A DNA stretch of 64,000 nucleotides from Selenomonadales bacterium 4137-cl (GTDB taxonomy: Bacteria; Bacillota; Negativicutes; Sporomusales; UBA7701), in the NCBI GenBank assembly GCA_032334055.1, contig JAUOZS010000001.1:186001-250000 (forward strand). The letters are read 5' to 3'. This document shows, piece by piece, positions 50,405-59,829 of the stretch. The notes under the pieces are model-generated. The model made no database searches. It was given only the letters and a program-made list of their open reading frames with translations, and was not told the DNA's origin. Within the stretch, counting starts at the first letter, position 1, and every line of letters starts with the position of its first letter. Position numbers and translations under genes: made by a program.

Positions 50405-50452
50405 TTGACAGCGCGGGCGCTGTTTTTTACAATAAGGTTAACGATCGTTAAC
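50405..50452 (+). promoter_or_regulatory. Promoter and palindromic operator of the tetR-aas-lplT unit
   Basis: TTGACA (50405-50410) and TACAAT (50428-50433) are 17 bp apart, a near-consensus sigma-70 promoter. The perfect 16-bp palindrome GTTAACGATCGTTAAC (50437-50452) overlaps the transcription start. It is a typical TetR-type self-operator. Confidence 0.85.
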
Positions 50453-50463
50453 GAGGTGGTGTC

Positions 50464-51042
50464 ATGCTGGGTTTACCTGAACACAGCGGGAAAAAAGGCG
50501 AAATGCTGTACGCCAGCCTGGAGCTATTCGCGACACGGGGGTATGACGCGGTTTCGGTGCGCGATATCGCCAAGGCCGCCGGCGTGTCGGAAGCTGCGCT
50601 GTACAAGCATTTCGCCGGCAAAGAGGATATGGCGCTTTTCATCTTCGGCGGTATTATCAGCGAATACACCGCGCGGCTGAAAGCCGTCGCTGCCGGGCCG
50701 GAAGGGGCGGTGGCGAAGCTGGGACGCATCGTCGACGTGACTTATGAACTTTACCGCGAATACCCCGCGGAGATTCGCTTCGCCTTGCTGTCGCAGTACC
50801 TGTTCTGGGATAAGGTGGCCGAGGAGATCAAACCGCATTTCGTCATCCGCCGGATTATCGCCGACGGGATGGATAGCGGAGAGATACCGCGGCGGGAGGT
50901 GTACCTGTGGATCGCGATTTTTTCGGGAGTAATGCTGCAGCCGCTGGCCCAGCACCGCTATTTCGCCGATGTGCTGCCGGGAATGGCGGAGTTGAAGGTG
51001 GAAATCAAGGCTGTGGTTCGGAAATTGTTCGCTGTGGAATAA
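50464..51042 (+). CDS. TetR/AcrR-family transcriptional regulator
   Basis: This 192-residue regulator has an N-terminal HTH with ASLELFATRGYDAVSVRDIAKAAGVSEAALYKHFAGKEDM (about 17-56) and a helical C-terminal domain. It is preceded by a promoter with a 16-bp palindrome and is followed 63 bp later by aas, then lplT, so it most likely represses the unit and responds to a lipid-like or membrane signal. The GAGGTGG site precedes the start. Confidence 0.9.
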   Translation: MLGLPEHSGKKGEMLYASLELFATRGYDAVSVRDIAKAAGVSEAALYKHFAGKEDMALFIFGGIISEYTARLKAVAAGPEGAVAKLGRIVDVTYELYREYPAEIRFALLSQYLFWDKVAEEIKPHFVIRRIIADGMDSGEIPRREVYLWIAIFSGVMLQPLAQHRYFADVLPGMAELKVEIKAVVRKLFAVE

Positions 51043-51105
51043 GGATAGAACAAGGAAGCCCTGGTGCCGGTTGCGGATGAAGATCGGGCAAGGGAGTGTA
51101 AAAAT

Positions 51106-53217
51106 GTGAAGGTTTTGCTGCGCGCCTTTTTGCAAATGCTGTTCAGGACGAGGCTGACAGGGGAGAGGGAAATAAGCCTCGAGGGGCCGTCGATCGTACT
51201 GCCGAATCATGTTTCGTTTCTCGACGCAATCTTTCTTTACGCATATTTGCCTGGTGACGTGTGTTTCGTCGTCAATACGGCGATCGCGCAAAAGCTCGGC
51301 TTTGTCCTGCGGTGGGTCAACCATGTCACCGTCGACCCGCTTAATCCGTATTCGCTGAAAAAGATCGTCGGCGAGATAAAGGCCGGAAAGACGGTGGTGC
51401 TGTTTCCCGAGGGGCGGATAACGGTGACCGGCGGCCTGATGAAAATCTACAGCGGCGTCGGCTTCGTCGCGCTGAAGACGGGGGCGGCGCTTCATCCGGT
51501 TATCTTCCGCGGCCCTGAGTTTTCGAAGTTGTCACGGATTAAGGACAAGGTAAGGTCGCGTTGGCTGCCGCGGGTGACGATTCACGTGGGGACGAGAACG
51601 CATTTGACGCTGTCCCGGGCGGGGAGCTTCCGCCGGCAGAAGAAGGAGATAAGCGATCAGCTCCTGGCGCTGCTGCAGTTGAATCTGTTCGAGGCCCGCC
51701 AGCAGGAGGACGCGGGAGCAAATCTGTTCGACAAGCTGCTCGACGCCGGCCTTGTGCATGGCTACGCCAAGACGGTCGCGGCTGATATCGGCGGCACGGT
51801 AACGTATAAACAGGTGATCATTGCCTGCTACGTGCTCGGCGGGCGGCTGGAACAGGCGCTGGCGGGCGAGGAGAGGGCAGGGGTGCTTTTGCCCAACTCG
51901 ATTGGCCACCTGGTGGCGTTGTTCGCGCTATTTTACCTCGGGAAAACGCCGGCCATCCTCAACTTCAGCGCCGGCGCCGAAAACATCTTTAATTGCGCCG
52001 AGACGGCCGGCATCAGCGCGATCGTGACCTCGCGGACGTTCGTCGAGAAGGGACGGTTCGAGGAACTGATAGCCAGGCTGGCGTCAAGATTCCGCATAAT
52101 TTATCTGGAGGATGTGCGGCAGGAAATAACCCTTGCCGACAAAATCGGGGGCTTGGTGAAGTTTCTGCGGAAGGAGCGGGCCAGGGGCAAGGGCGACGTC
52201 ATCCTGTTCACCAGCGGCAGCGAGAGCAAGCCCAAAGGAGTGGTGCTCAGCCACGCCAACATTCTCGCCAACATCAATCAGGCAACGTCGGTGATAGATT
52301 ATACGCCGCGGGACAGGATGCTCAACGCGCTGCCGATGTTCCATTCCTTCGGCCTGACGGCCGGGACGTTGCTGCCGGTGCTGGGCGGGGTGGAGGTTTT
52401 CCTCTACCCGACGCCGCTGCATTACAAGATCATTCCCGAGATCGCTTACGACCGCAACCTGACCCTGTTGCTGGGAACGCCAACTTTTCTGGCCGGCTAC
52501 GCCAGGTACGCCCATCCTTACGATTTTTTCAGCATGCGCCTCGTTCTGGCCGGCGGGGAGAAGCTCAAGGAGGAGGTGCGGCAGGTGTGGCTGGATAAGT
52601 TCGGCATCCGCATCCTTGAGGGCTACGGCACGACCGAGACTTCTCCGGTGCTTTGTCTCAATACGCCGATAATGTATAAGGCCGGCTCGGTCGGCCGATT
52701 TCTGCCCGGCGTCGAATGGCGGCTGGCGGAGGTGCCGGGAATCGAAGACGGCGGCAACCTGCTGGTGAAAGGGCCGAATGTGATGGCTGGGTACTTGCTG
52801 CATGGCAAAGGGTTTGTACCGGCACCCGATTGGTATGACTGCGGCGATGTGGTGAGCGTGGACGGCGAGGGCTTTGTGAGCATCAGGGCGCGGTTGAAAA
52901 GGTTCGCCAAGATTTCGGGCGAAATGGTCAGCCTCGACGCGGTGGAGAAGGCGGCCGAAAGGTGTTTCGGTACCGACCGCAACGCCGCCGTGAATGTGCC
53001 TGACGCCAAGAGAGGCGAGAAAATCATCCTGTATACGGTGAACACGAAGGCGACCAGGCAGGCCCTGCGGGAATTCATGAGCGGGACGCGCCAAAACATG
53101 CTGGCCATGCCGGCGGAGGTTGTAATCGTCGATCAACTGCCCCTGCTGGGCAGCGGCAAGACCGATTATGTGACACTGAAGGCGAGGGCGCAGGGGGACA
53201 CGGGGCATGGTTTTTAG
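51106..53217 (+). CDS. aas: Bifunctional acyl-ACP--phospholipid O-acyltransferase / acyl-ACP ligase (Aas)
   Basis: The protein of 703 residues matches E. coli Aas (719). The N-terminal PlsC-type acyltransferase has NHVSFLD (HX4D) and FPEGRIT (about 25-190). The C-terminal acyl-adenylate domain has FTSGSESKPKGVVLSH, GYGTTETSPV and YDCGDVVSVDGEGF (about 230-690). It re-acylates 2-acyl-lysophosphatidylethanolamine. GTG 51106 is preferred because AGGGAG precedes it; a GTG at 51064 is in frame. Its 3' end overlaps lplT by 11 bp, which fits the known partner transporter. Confidence 0.92.
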   Translation: MKVLLRAFLQMLFRTRLTGEREISLEGPSIVLPNHVSFLDAIFLYAYLPGDVCFVVNTAIAQKLGFVLRWVNHVTVDPLNPYSLKKIVGEIKAGKTVVLFPEGRITVTGGLMKIYSGVGFVALKTGAALHPVIFRGPEFSKLSRIKDKVRSRWLPRVTIHVGTRTHLTLSRAGSFRRQKKEISDQLLALLQLNLFEARQQEDAGANLFDKLLDAGLVHGYAKTVAADIGGTVTYKQVIIACYVLGGRLEQALAGEERAGVLLPNSIGHLVALFALFYLGKTPAILNFSAGAENIFNCAETAGISAIVTSRTFVEKGRFEELIARLASRFRIIYLEDVRQEITLADKIGGLVKFLRKERARGKGDVILFTSGSESKPKGVVLSHANILANINQATSVIDYTPRDRMLNALPMFHSFGLTAGTLLPVLGGVEVFLYPTPLHYKIIPEIAYDRNLTLLLGTPTFLAGYARYAHPYDFFSMRLVLAGGEKLKEEVRQVWLDKFGIRILEGYGTTETSPVLCLNTPIMYKAGSVGRFLPGVEWRLAEVPGIEDGGNLLVKGPNVMAGYLLHGKGFVPAPDWYDCGDVVSVDGEGFVSIRARLKRFAKISGEMVSLDAVEKAAERCFGTDRNAAVNVPDAKRGEKIILYTVNTKATRQALREFMSGTRQNMLAMPAEVVIVDQLPLLGSGKTDYVTLKARAQGDTGHGF

Positions 53218-54367
53218 GCCGTCACCGCTGGGGGCGCTGTTTTTCGCCCAGTTCCTGTCGGCGTTCGTCGACAACATGATCCTGTTCATCGCCCAGGCGA
53301 TCATTGTCCGCGACTCATATCCTGTCTATTACCTGCCGTTCGTGCAGAGCACCTTCCTGGCAGCTTATATTCTCCTGTCGCCATGGGTGGGGCGTTTCGC
53401 CGACAAGCACGCGAAGGCGACGGTGCTGATCGCGGGCAATATCGTGAAAACGGCGGGGGTGGCGCTGCTGCTGGCGGCCGCCAACCCGGCGCTTGGCTAT
53501 GCGGTGGTAGGCGTGGGCGCGGTGATCTACAGCCCGGCAAAATACGGGATACTGCCGTTCCTGACCCGTGGCGAGGACGAGCTGCTGCGCGCCAACTCCG
53601 GGCTGGAGAGCTACACTATCCTGGCCATTCTCGCCGGATCGGTCGCGGGCGGATTCCTGGCCGACCTGTCGATCGCAATGGCCCTTATAGTCAGTGTCCT
53701 CCTTTACGGCGCTTCGATCGCGGTAAACATGCTTATCCCCAAGGATGCGGGCAACCGCACGATCAGCTACGGGAACGCGGTGAGCGAGTTTATCGCCGAC
53801 ACGGCGATATTGTTGAGGCACCCCCGGAGCCATTACTCGCTGATCGGCACCGGGTCGTTCTGGATGGCCTCGGCGGTGCTGAGAATGATCATTTTCGCCT
53901 GGGTTCCCCTGACCCTGGGGATTACCGGCGGCACGCAGATCAGCATGATCATCGCCGTGACCGGTGTCGGCGTCGCTCTGGGTGCGGCGGCGACACCGTG
54001 GCTGATCAGCATCGGAACATACCGTCGCACGGTGTGGTTCGGCTTCGGTATGGGACTTGGCATCCTGGCGTTCCTGAAGATAAGCACCCTGCCTGTCGCC
54101 GTCGCTTTTTTGCTGCTGGTAGGGGTGCTGGGAGGGGTTTACATCGTGCCGATGAACGCCTGCCTGCAGCAGGTAGGTCACCACAGCGTCGGGGCAGGGA
54201 AGACGATCGCGGTGCAAAACTTCCTGGAGAATATTTTCATGTTCCTGGGAGTAGGCGCCTATACGTTGGCAACTAAAGCCGGGGTCGCCACGAACGTATC
54301 CCTGGCCGCCACCGGCGCGGCGACGCTGCTGCTGGTAGGCTACCTGTGGCTGCAATCGAGGCGGTAA
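53207..54367 (+). CDS. lplT: Lysophospholipid transporter LplT (MFS)
   Basis: This 386-residue MFS-type transporter has about 12 helices, starting PSPLGALFFAQFLSAFVDNMILFIAQAIIV, with GRFADKHAKATVLI as the loop 2-3 motif. LplT flips lysophospholipids across the inner membrane to feed Aas. It overlaps aas by 11 bp, so both form one repair unit. Its presence argues for a diderm cell envelope. No odd features are visible. Confidence 0.9.
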   Translation: MVFRPSPLGALFFAQFLSAFVDNMILFIAQAIIVRDSYPVYYLPFVQSTFLAAYILLSPWVGRFADKHAKATVLIAGNIVKTAGVALLLAAANPALGYAVVGVGAVIYSPAKYGILPFLTRGEDELLRANSGLESYTILAILAGSVAGGFLADLSIAMALIVSVLLYGASIAVNMLIPKDAGNRTISYGNAVSEFIADTAILLRHPRSHYSLIGTGSFWMASAVLRMIIFAWVPLTLGITGGTQISMIIAVTGVGVALGAAATPWLISIGTYRRTVWFGFGMGLGILAFLKISTLPVAVAFLLLVGVLGGVYIVPMNACLQQVGHHSVGAGKTIAVQNFLENIFMFLGVGAYTLATKAGVATNVSLAATGAATLLLVGYLWLQSRR

Positions 54368-54446
54368 CGGCTGGTTTCAGACGCGGGTCGGGCGGACTGT
54401 GCGCGGGGGAAGGGTGACGGGCTTTTCCCTGAAGCAGACAAACTAT

Positions 54447-54475
54447 TTGTATGGCGACGAATTTTGGTTTATAAT
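54447..54475 (+). promoter_or_regulatory. Promoter of the chemoreceptor leader
   Basis: TTGTAT (54447-54452) and TATAAT (54470-54475) are 17 bp apart, giving a likely start near 54482 and a leader of about 190 nt. No T-run terminator was clear for the preceding lplT. Confidence 0.7.
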
Positions 54476-54481
54476 GTTTTC

Positions 54482-54630
54482 AAGGATTTGTTTTTTCGAC
54501 AAGACAGAATAACAGGTCAGGCGTCTTGAGGAACGGACGCCGGGACCGGTTTGTTTGTCTTGGCTGTTATTAACCGAATAGGTGCGATTATACCGAGGCA
54601 AAGACGAGTTCTTTGCCTCTTTTGTTTTTC
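54482..54630 (+). promoter_or_regulatory. Structured leader with terminator before the chemoreceptor
   Basis: The leader holds AATAACAG (54508-54515) pairing CTGTTATT (54564-54571), GGTC/GACC and GGCGTC (54520-54525)/GACGCC (54536-54541) nested inside, and CAAGACA (54500-54506) pairing TGTCTTG (54556-54562), which crosses the first pairing (pseudoknot or alternative fold). The 9-bp terminator stem GAGGCAAAG/CTTTGCCTC (54595-54603, 54611-54619) with TTTTG-TTTTT follows. This is the layout of a riboswitch or attenuator. I could not match a known class (not an obvious c-di-GMP type). Confidence 0.5.
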
Positions 54631-54670
54631 CGGCGGGCCGGGGAATATTTGGAGCGAGGTGAAGCTAACC

Positions 54671-56704
54671 ATGGCGAGAATCGGGCTGCGGACACGGCTG
54701 TCGGTGATGATGGGACTGGTTCTATTCGTCTCCCTGTGTTTCTTGGGAGGCGCCTGTTACTATCTATCCCAGGATTTCCTGAGCAGCAGCCAGGGGAATA
54801 CGATGGCGGCTATTGGCAATGGCGGCGCGGAGAAGGTCACGCGGGATGTGGGGCTAATCATCGCCCATATCGAAGGGGTGGCAAGAAGTCCCGCCATCCG
54901 CGATGGGCAGGACGCGACCGCTATTGTCAAAGTGTTGGCCGGGGAACAGAAACGTCTGAAAGGACTTGCCAATATCAACTGTATTTTTCCCGACGGGGCG
55001 GCGCTGAGGGCTAACGGAACAAGGACGAACGTCGCTGAGCGCGATTATTTCCAAAAGGTGGTCAAAAGCAAGCAGACGACGGTGTCTGATGTTATAATTT
55101 CCGGCGTCACCGGCAAGACGTCGGTTATCATCGCCGTCCCCGTGTTAACAGGCGGCCGCCTGGCGGCGATCGTCAGCGGCAGCCTGCCGTTGGAGAATCT
55201 TGCGTATATCGTTGACGATATCAGGTACAAGGAGAGCGGCTACGGCTTTCTGGCCGACTACCGGGGACTGGTGCTGAGTAATCCGAAACATCCCGCTTTA
55301 GTCGGCAAACTGAAGCTGACGGAAAGAAAGATCGATCCGCTTTTGAAGCTGCCGGTAAGCGAACTAGACGAAAGGCTGACGGATATATTCCGCCAGGCCT
55401 CCGGGGGCGGGAGGCAGGTTATCGGCAAATACCGGGAAACCGACGGAGCGGAGTATATCTCGGTCTTTACGCCGGTCAGCCTGCCGGGAGGGCAGCGCTG
55501 GGTTTTAGCAGTGAATGTCGCTGCCAAGGAGGCGATGGCGGAGATCGACAGGCTGGCGTGGGTAATCGCCACGGTGACCGTTTTCTGCCTTGGGCTAAGT
55601 ATTGCGGTGGCGTATATGGCGAACCGGAGGATTACGGCACCGGTCGTGAGGCTGAGGAACGAGGCGATGCTGATAGCCGGCGGGGATTTATCCGCACGTG
55701 ACCTTCGTGTCGGGACAACGGATGAGATCGGCGACCTGGCGGAGAGCATTGCGGGGATGGCCGGCCAATTACGGCACCTGTTGTCCCATATCCAGAAGAA
55801 GGCCGCGGAGTTGGCGGCAGCCTCCCAGGAGCTCACGGCCGCTGCCGAGCTTTCCGCCCAGGCGACTACCACGGCGACGGGCGAGATAGGGGAAATGGCG
55901 GCCGGTGTAAGGGTACAGGCTGATAATACCCGGGAGACGGTCGAAGTTACCGAGCGGATTGCGGAGAACATCCGGCAGGCTGCCGCAGGTGTGTCCGGTG
56001 CGGCGCAGCTGTCGGAGGACGCCGTAGGCGCGGCGAGGGAAGGCATCCTTAAGGTTGAGGCCGCGGTTGCGCAGATGGGAATTATCGAGGCGACGTTCGC
56101 CAGGACCGCGGAGGTTGTAACCAGCCTCAGCAGCAACTCCCGGAAAATCGGTCAGATTGTGGCCGCTATTTCCGCAATTGCCGGTCAGACCGGTCTGCTG
56201 GCGCTGAATGCGGCCATTGAGGCGGCAAGGGCGGGAGAGAAGGGGCAAGGTTTTGCAGTTGTCGCCGCCGAGATCGGCAAGCTGGCCGAGCAATCCCAGA
56301 AAGCGTCTAAGGATATCGCCGGTTTAATTGGCGATGCCCAGGCGGATATCGAAAAGGCGGTAACAGCCATGGACGAAGGCGTGTACGAGGTGAGAGGAGG
56401 GACCGAGGCGGCCGGCGCCGCGGTCCGGGCGTTTGCAAGCATCGACGCTTTCGCGGGGGATGTAGCGGCGCGGATCAGGGATGTAGTTGCCGATCTTAAT
56501 CAGGTGGTGGCGGGGAGCGAACAGGTCGTAGCGACGATTCGCGAGATAGACGGCATCGGCAAACAGACGTCGGCGAGCGCGGTGGCGGTGGCGGCGACGG
56601 TGGCGGAGCAGAGCACCGCGGCGAGCGGGATCGCGGCGGCGAGCCAAGAGCTCGCGAGGATGGCGGAAGAACTGCAACTGCTCGTCGGGAGATTCCGGAT
56701 ATGA
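54671..56704 (+). CDS. Methyl-accepting chemotaxis protein
   Basis: This 677-residue receptor has an N-terminal membrane anchor, an extracellular Cache-type sensor of about 270 residues (with a Cache-like NYFQ-type stretch [13 protein letters not shown]), a second transmembrane segment (about 298-318), HAMP and a long signalling domain whose tip is [45 protein letters not shown] 54671 follows GAGGTGA; upstream in-frame codons are part of the leader and terminator. It would sense an external small molecule and act through CheA/CheW, which are not in the window. Confidence 0.92.
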   Translation: MARIGLRTRLSVMMGLVLFVSLCFLGGACYYLSQDFLSSSQGNTMAAIGNGGAEKVTRDVGLIIAHIEGVARSPAIRDGQDATAIVKVLAGEQKRLKGLANINCIFPDGAALRANGTRTNVAERDYFQKVVKSKQTTVSDVIISGVTGKTSVIIAVPVLTGGRLAAIVSGSLPLENLAYIVDDIRYKESGYGFLADYRGLVLSNPKHPALVGKLKLTERKIDPLLKLPVSELDERLTDIFRQASGGGRQVIGKYRETDGAEYISVFTPVSLPGGQRWVLAVNVAAKEAMAEIDRLAWVIATVTVFCLGLSIAVAYMANRRITAPVVRLRNEAMLIAGGDLSARDLRVGTTDEIGDLAESIAGMAGQLRHLLSHIQKKAAELAAASQELTAAAELSAQATTTATGEIGEMAAGVRVQADNTRETVEVTERIAENIRQAAAGVSGAAQLSEDAVGAAREGILKVEAAVAQMGIIEATFARTAEVVTSLSSNSRKIGQIVAAISAIAGQTGLLALNAAIEAARAGEKGQGFAVVAAEIGKLAEQSQKASKDIAGLIGDAQADIEKAVTAMDEGVYEVRGGTEAAGAAVRAFASIDAFAGDVAARIRDVVADLNQVVAGSEQVVATIREIDGIGKQTSASAVAVAATVAEQSTAASGIAAASQELARMAEELQLLVGRFRI

Positions 56705-56949
56705 GACGCAGGAAGGTATGGTTGCGGATGTTCTGGTCAGCGGGAACAGCAATTACACTGGGGGATGATTATGAGAATTTTCACAAAACCGTTGACAGCA
56801 AAGGCAGGTCATGTTATATTTATATGGCAATATTAGTATGGCGATTATCTGAACGAACTTTGAAAAGGCAGAATAGTCCTTGAGCTTTCGGAAAGCAGAC
56901 GGGGATTATTGTGCTTTTTTGCGAAAATATTAATACTTTGGCGCCGAAA
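56705..56949. other. Intergenic stretch before the phosphate transporter
   Basis: No gene is supported here. The stretch contains GCTTTCGG (56885-56892) complementary to CCGAAAGC (56944-56951), and AT-rich sequence with a TACTTTGGCGCCGAAAG motif (56934-56950), similar to one at 38617-38633. Confidence 0.35.
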
Positions 56950-56972
56950 GCAAAAAAGCTCAGCTTTTTTGC
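56950..56972. terminator. Perfect palindromic hairpin with T runs
   Basis: GCAAAAAAGCT (56950-56960) and AGCTTTTTTGC (56962-56972) form a perfect 11-bp palindromic stem, followed by GCTTTTTTGC. It is a plausible bidirectional terminator. Confidence 0.6.
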
Positions 56973-57027
56973 TTTTTTGCTTGCATTTTTGAGAGATTAC
57001 GCGCCGGGGGAGGGGGTCTAGGGTAAG

Positions 57028-58080
57028 TTGTTTTGGGATATGATCTCGCTGCTGGTGGTTTGCGCCGCTTTCTTGTTTTTACTGACAAACGGGCTTCACG
57101 ACGCGAGTTCGGTTGTCGCCACGATGATCGGCTGCGGCGCCGCCCAACCTCTTCACGCGGTGGCCTTCGCCGGTGTACTGGAACTGCTGGGGGCGATATT
57201 CGGCGGCAGCGCGGTTGCTTATACGGTGGCCAAAATGATCGAAGTAGCGCCGGGAAGGATGCTGTTGCTTGTTTTACTGGTTGCGCTGGTGGCGGCGACG
57301 GCTTGGAACGTGTTCACCTGGCAGGTTGGCCTGCCATCGAGTTCAACCCATGCCCTGGTCGGCGGCCTTATAGGATCGGTGTGGATTGCCGCAGGGCCGG
57401 AGAAGATCGTGTGGGGCGTGAAAGAACTGCTGGCAGGAGAAGTGACGGGGATTGTCAAGGTTATCGTCGGCCTCGTCATCTCGCCGCTGGGAGGGTTCGC
57501 GGTCGCATACCTGATGCAGGTGATGATGGAGGGCGTGCTGAAGAACACCCGGTTCGCAACGACCAACCGGTGGCTAAAGCGCCTCCAATGGCTTATGGTA
57601 GGGACGTTGGCCTACAGCCACGGCGCGAATGACACACAGAAGGTGATGGGGGTTATCATCCTGGCGCTTATGGCCGCGGGACAAACCGCGGCCGGATCCT
57701 ACGACATTCCCGCGTGGTTGCGGATGTCGGTGGCGGTGATCATGTTCGTCGGTATCCTTTGCGGCGGTTGGTCGATAATGAAGACTCTGGGGCGGGGAAT
57801 ATTTACCCTGCGTCCCATTCACAGCTTTGATTCCCTGTTCGCGGCCGGGACGTCGCTGTTCGCGGCGACGGCGCTGGGCGCTCCCGTGTCGACGACCCAC
57901 CTGGTGGTGGGGTCGATTATCGGCGTGGGGGCGGCGGACGAGTACCGGATGGTGAATTGGCGTACCGGCCAGACGATGGTTGTGGCTTGGTGCGTTACTA
58001 TCCCGGCGTCTGCGTTGCTGGCTGCAATTTTGTACCTTCCGCTGAGCTGGTTGATAGTCTCTTTTTGGGGAGGGTTTTGA
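57028..58080 (+). CDS. pit: PiT-family inorganic phosphate transporter
   Basis: This 350-residue transporter has about ten helices with both PiT signature repeats: FLFLLTNGLHDASSVVATMIGCGA near the N-terminus and TLAYSHGANDTQKVMGVIILALM (about 192-214), and the paired STTHL-type motif (SSSTHALVGG, VSTTHLVVGS). It imports phosphate with protons or metal. TTG 57028 is chosen because a weak AGGG site lies upstream; ATG 57040 is the alternative. It is coupled to the DUF47 gene by a 1-bp TGATG overlap. Confidence 0.9.
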   Translation: MFWDMISLLVVCAAFLFLLTNGLHDASSVVATMIGCGAAQPLHAVAFAGVLELLGAIFGGSAVAYTVAKMIEVAPGRMLLLVLLVALVAATAWNVFTWQVGLPSSSTHALVGGLIGSVWIAAGPEKIVWGVKELLAGEVTGIVKVIVGLVISPLGGFAVAYLMQVMMEGVLKNTRFATTNRWLKRLQWLMVGTLAYSHGANDTQKVMGVIILALMAAGQTAAGSYDIPAWLRMSVAVIMFVGILCGGWSIMKTLGRGIFTLRPIHSFDSLFAAGTSLFAATALGAPVSTTHLVVGSIIGVGAADEYRMVNWRTGQTMVVAWCVTIPASALLAAILYLPLSWLIVSFWGGF

Positions 58081-58751
58081 TGGAACGGGGACGGAGAATG
58101 ACGAACAGTGAGATCGGAGAGGGCGATGTGGCCAGGAAGACGATTATGGATCGACTCATCCCGCCCAAATACGATTTTTATAGCATGCTGACCAAACAGG
58201 CGACGGCGACGGCGGCAGGAGTGGCCTGCCTTGTGCGGTGGTTGGAGACGCCGTCGGCCGACAATTATGGGCAACTGATGAAGCATGTGGACGAGGCGGA
58301 CGCGATCAGACTTTATATGGAAGACTGCCTGGTAAAATCTTTTTCGACGCCGTTCGATCGCCAGGACATGTACGTGTTTTCAGTCCGCCTGGACCGGATA
58401 TTGGAGCTGGCGAAGAGCACGGCGCTGGCGGTGGAAGCATACGACGTGACTCCCGATCCTCTTTTTACGGCTATGGCCGCCGATCTTAGCGTTGGGGTGG
58501 CCGATCTGGCAAATGCGACGGCCTTGCTTGAAAAAAGCCCCGGCGAGGCGGAGCTGTGGATCGAGCAGATGCGCGGTTCGCTTGTCGCGGTCGGCAGCCA
58601 TTACCGTACTGCGCTCGCCCGCCTGTTCGCGGACAATGACACGATGAAGGCGCTGAAATACCGCGAGGTGTTCAACGAGTTGAAGGATGCCGCGGAGTGG
58701 ATGGAATTGACGATTGATGTGTTCCACAAGATCATCGTACGACTGGCTTAG
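58080..58751 (+). CDS. DUF47/PhoU-like protein
   Basis: This 223-residue helical protein of the DUF47 family (MDRLIPPKYDFYSMLTKQATATAAGVACLVRWLE) is a typical partner of Pit transporters. It probably regulates phosphate uptake. ATG 58080 overlaps the pit stop (TGATG); MTNSEIG at 58098 is an alternative. Its Cys is a single isolated residue and no membrane segments are present. An exported unknown protein follows 62 bp later. Confidence 0.88.
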   Translation: MERGRRMTNSEIGEGDVARKTIMDRLIPPKYDFYSMLTKQATATAAGVACLVRWLETPSADNYGQLMKHVDEADAIRLYMEDCLVKSFSTPFDRQDMYVFSVRLDRILELAKSTALAVEAYDVTPDPLFTAMAADLSVGVADLANATALLEKSPGEAELWIEQMRGSLVAVGSHYRTALARLFADNDTMKALKYREVFNELKDAAEWMELTIDVFHKIIVRLA

Positions 58752-58813
58752 TGGGCGAACGCCCTGCGGGGCGGTGTTATAGCCGCGCATATTAATTCGA
58801 AAGGAGACTGACA

Positions 58814-59725
58814 ATGCTGAGAAACAGGCGTTTGACAGGCTGGTGGCTGGGGCTGTTGGTCGCCGTCATTGCCCTGACGGTGATCGCGCCGCTCAAGGGG
58901 GAGACTGCGTCGGTGGTCCCCGCGTGCGGGGAGATGAAGCTGCTGCTGCAGCCGGATTACTTCACCGACCGGAACGAGGGGTACATCAAGTTCTGGACGA
59001 CGGTGAAGGTTCTGGCGATGGAGATGGGGATTCCGGTTACTGAAGCTAAGAATCCCTATAAGGAGGGGTCCCGCAAAATAGTTTATATGGATACCAAGGC
59101 CCGGGACCTTTCCAAAATGCATTATATTATCCGTGAGCGGGTCAAGGTAAAGGATGGCAACCCCGAGGGCTTGGTAGACCTGACGCTGCGCTTCAGAACG
59201 AGCGGAGTGGATGCCGTGCCGTCCGCTGCGGTGGGCGCGGCTTCCGGGATCAAAGCGTCGATTTCTTATGACGACGATGTTGCCGGATTTGTCGGCGGTA
59301 TTGCGGGCAATAACGTCAGCGAAATGTCGGCAAGCTGTTCGATAAAGAAGATTCCGTCTGCCGACCTGCGGGGCAGGAGCCTGGGCGATTACGCGCGCTA
59401 TTTCCCCGGTCTGCTCAAGCTGGGAGTTCCGCTCGATGCGCCGCTCACAGCGGTAAACGGGAAGATAGTGAGGGAGTTCAAGGTTTCGCCGGGCGAATTT
59501 GATTTCGGTCAAGGGATCATTGGTGAGGCGTCAATTTCCCTGTGGTTCGACTACAATACCGGCAAGGCGATCGCGGCCGAATTCTCTTTTGATTCAGCGC
59601 GCGGGCCGAAAGCTCCGGCGGCAGCGGTTACCAAGGCCGAGGCATTCTTCAACAAGATTCAGGAAAGGATGGGCAGCGTTCTTGCTCCCGGCCAGATGAA
59701 AACCCAAATGGTTACTGGAAATTAA
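58814..59725 (+). CDS. Exported protein with a possible triphosphate-tunnel-like domain
   Basis: This 303-residue protein has an N-terminal signal/anchor (about 12-31). The mature part has KIVYMDTKARDLSKMHYIIRERVK and GLVDLTLRFR, reminiscent of the DT..L..RxR and basic strand patterns of CYTH triphosphate-tunnel proteins. A second half (about 180-290) is rich in beta-like strands. It lies between the phosphate transport genes and three CYTH-like genes, which supports the guess of an exported polyphosphate- or triphosphate-related protein. AAAGGAGA precedes the ATG. The assignment is weak. Confidence 0.6.
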   Translation: MLRNRRLTGWWLGLLVAVIALTVIAPLKGETASVVPACGEMKLLLQPDYFTDRNEGYIKFWTTVKVLAMEMGIPVTEAKNPYKEGSRKIVYMDTKARDLSKMHYIIRERVKVKDGNPEGLVDLTLRFRTSGVDAVPSAAVGAASGIKASISYDDDVAGFVGGIAGNNVSEMSASCSIKKIPSADLRGRSLGDYARYFPGLLKLGVPLDAPLTAVNGKIVREFKVSPGEFDFGQGIIGEASISLWFDYNTGKAIAAEFSFDSARGPKAPAAAVTKAEAFFNKIQERMGSVLAPGQMKTQMVTGN

Positions 59726-59829
59726 TTTACTGTTGAAGGAATATCTTCCATAATGGAGAATTGTGTAAATCGACGGTCTTTCGCGCCTCTGGCGAAACAT
59801 CGCCTAATTGGAAAAAAGAAGGGATAGGC

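Noticed and set aside
51064..51105. Earlier GTG start for aas
   Set aside because: The family N-terminus and the AGGGAG site fit GTG 51106 better.
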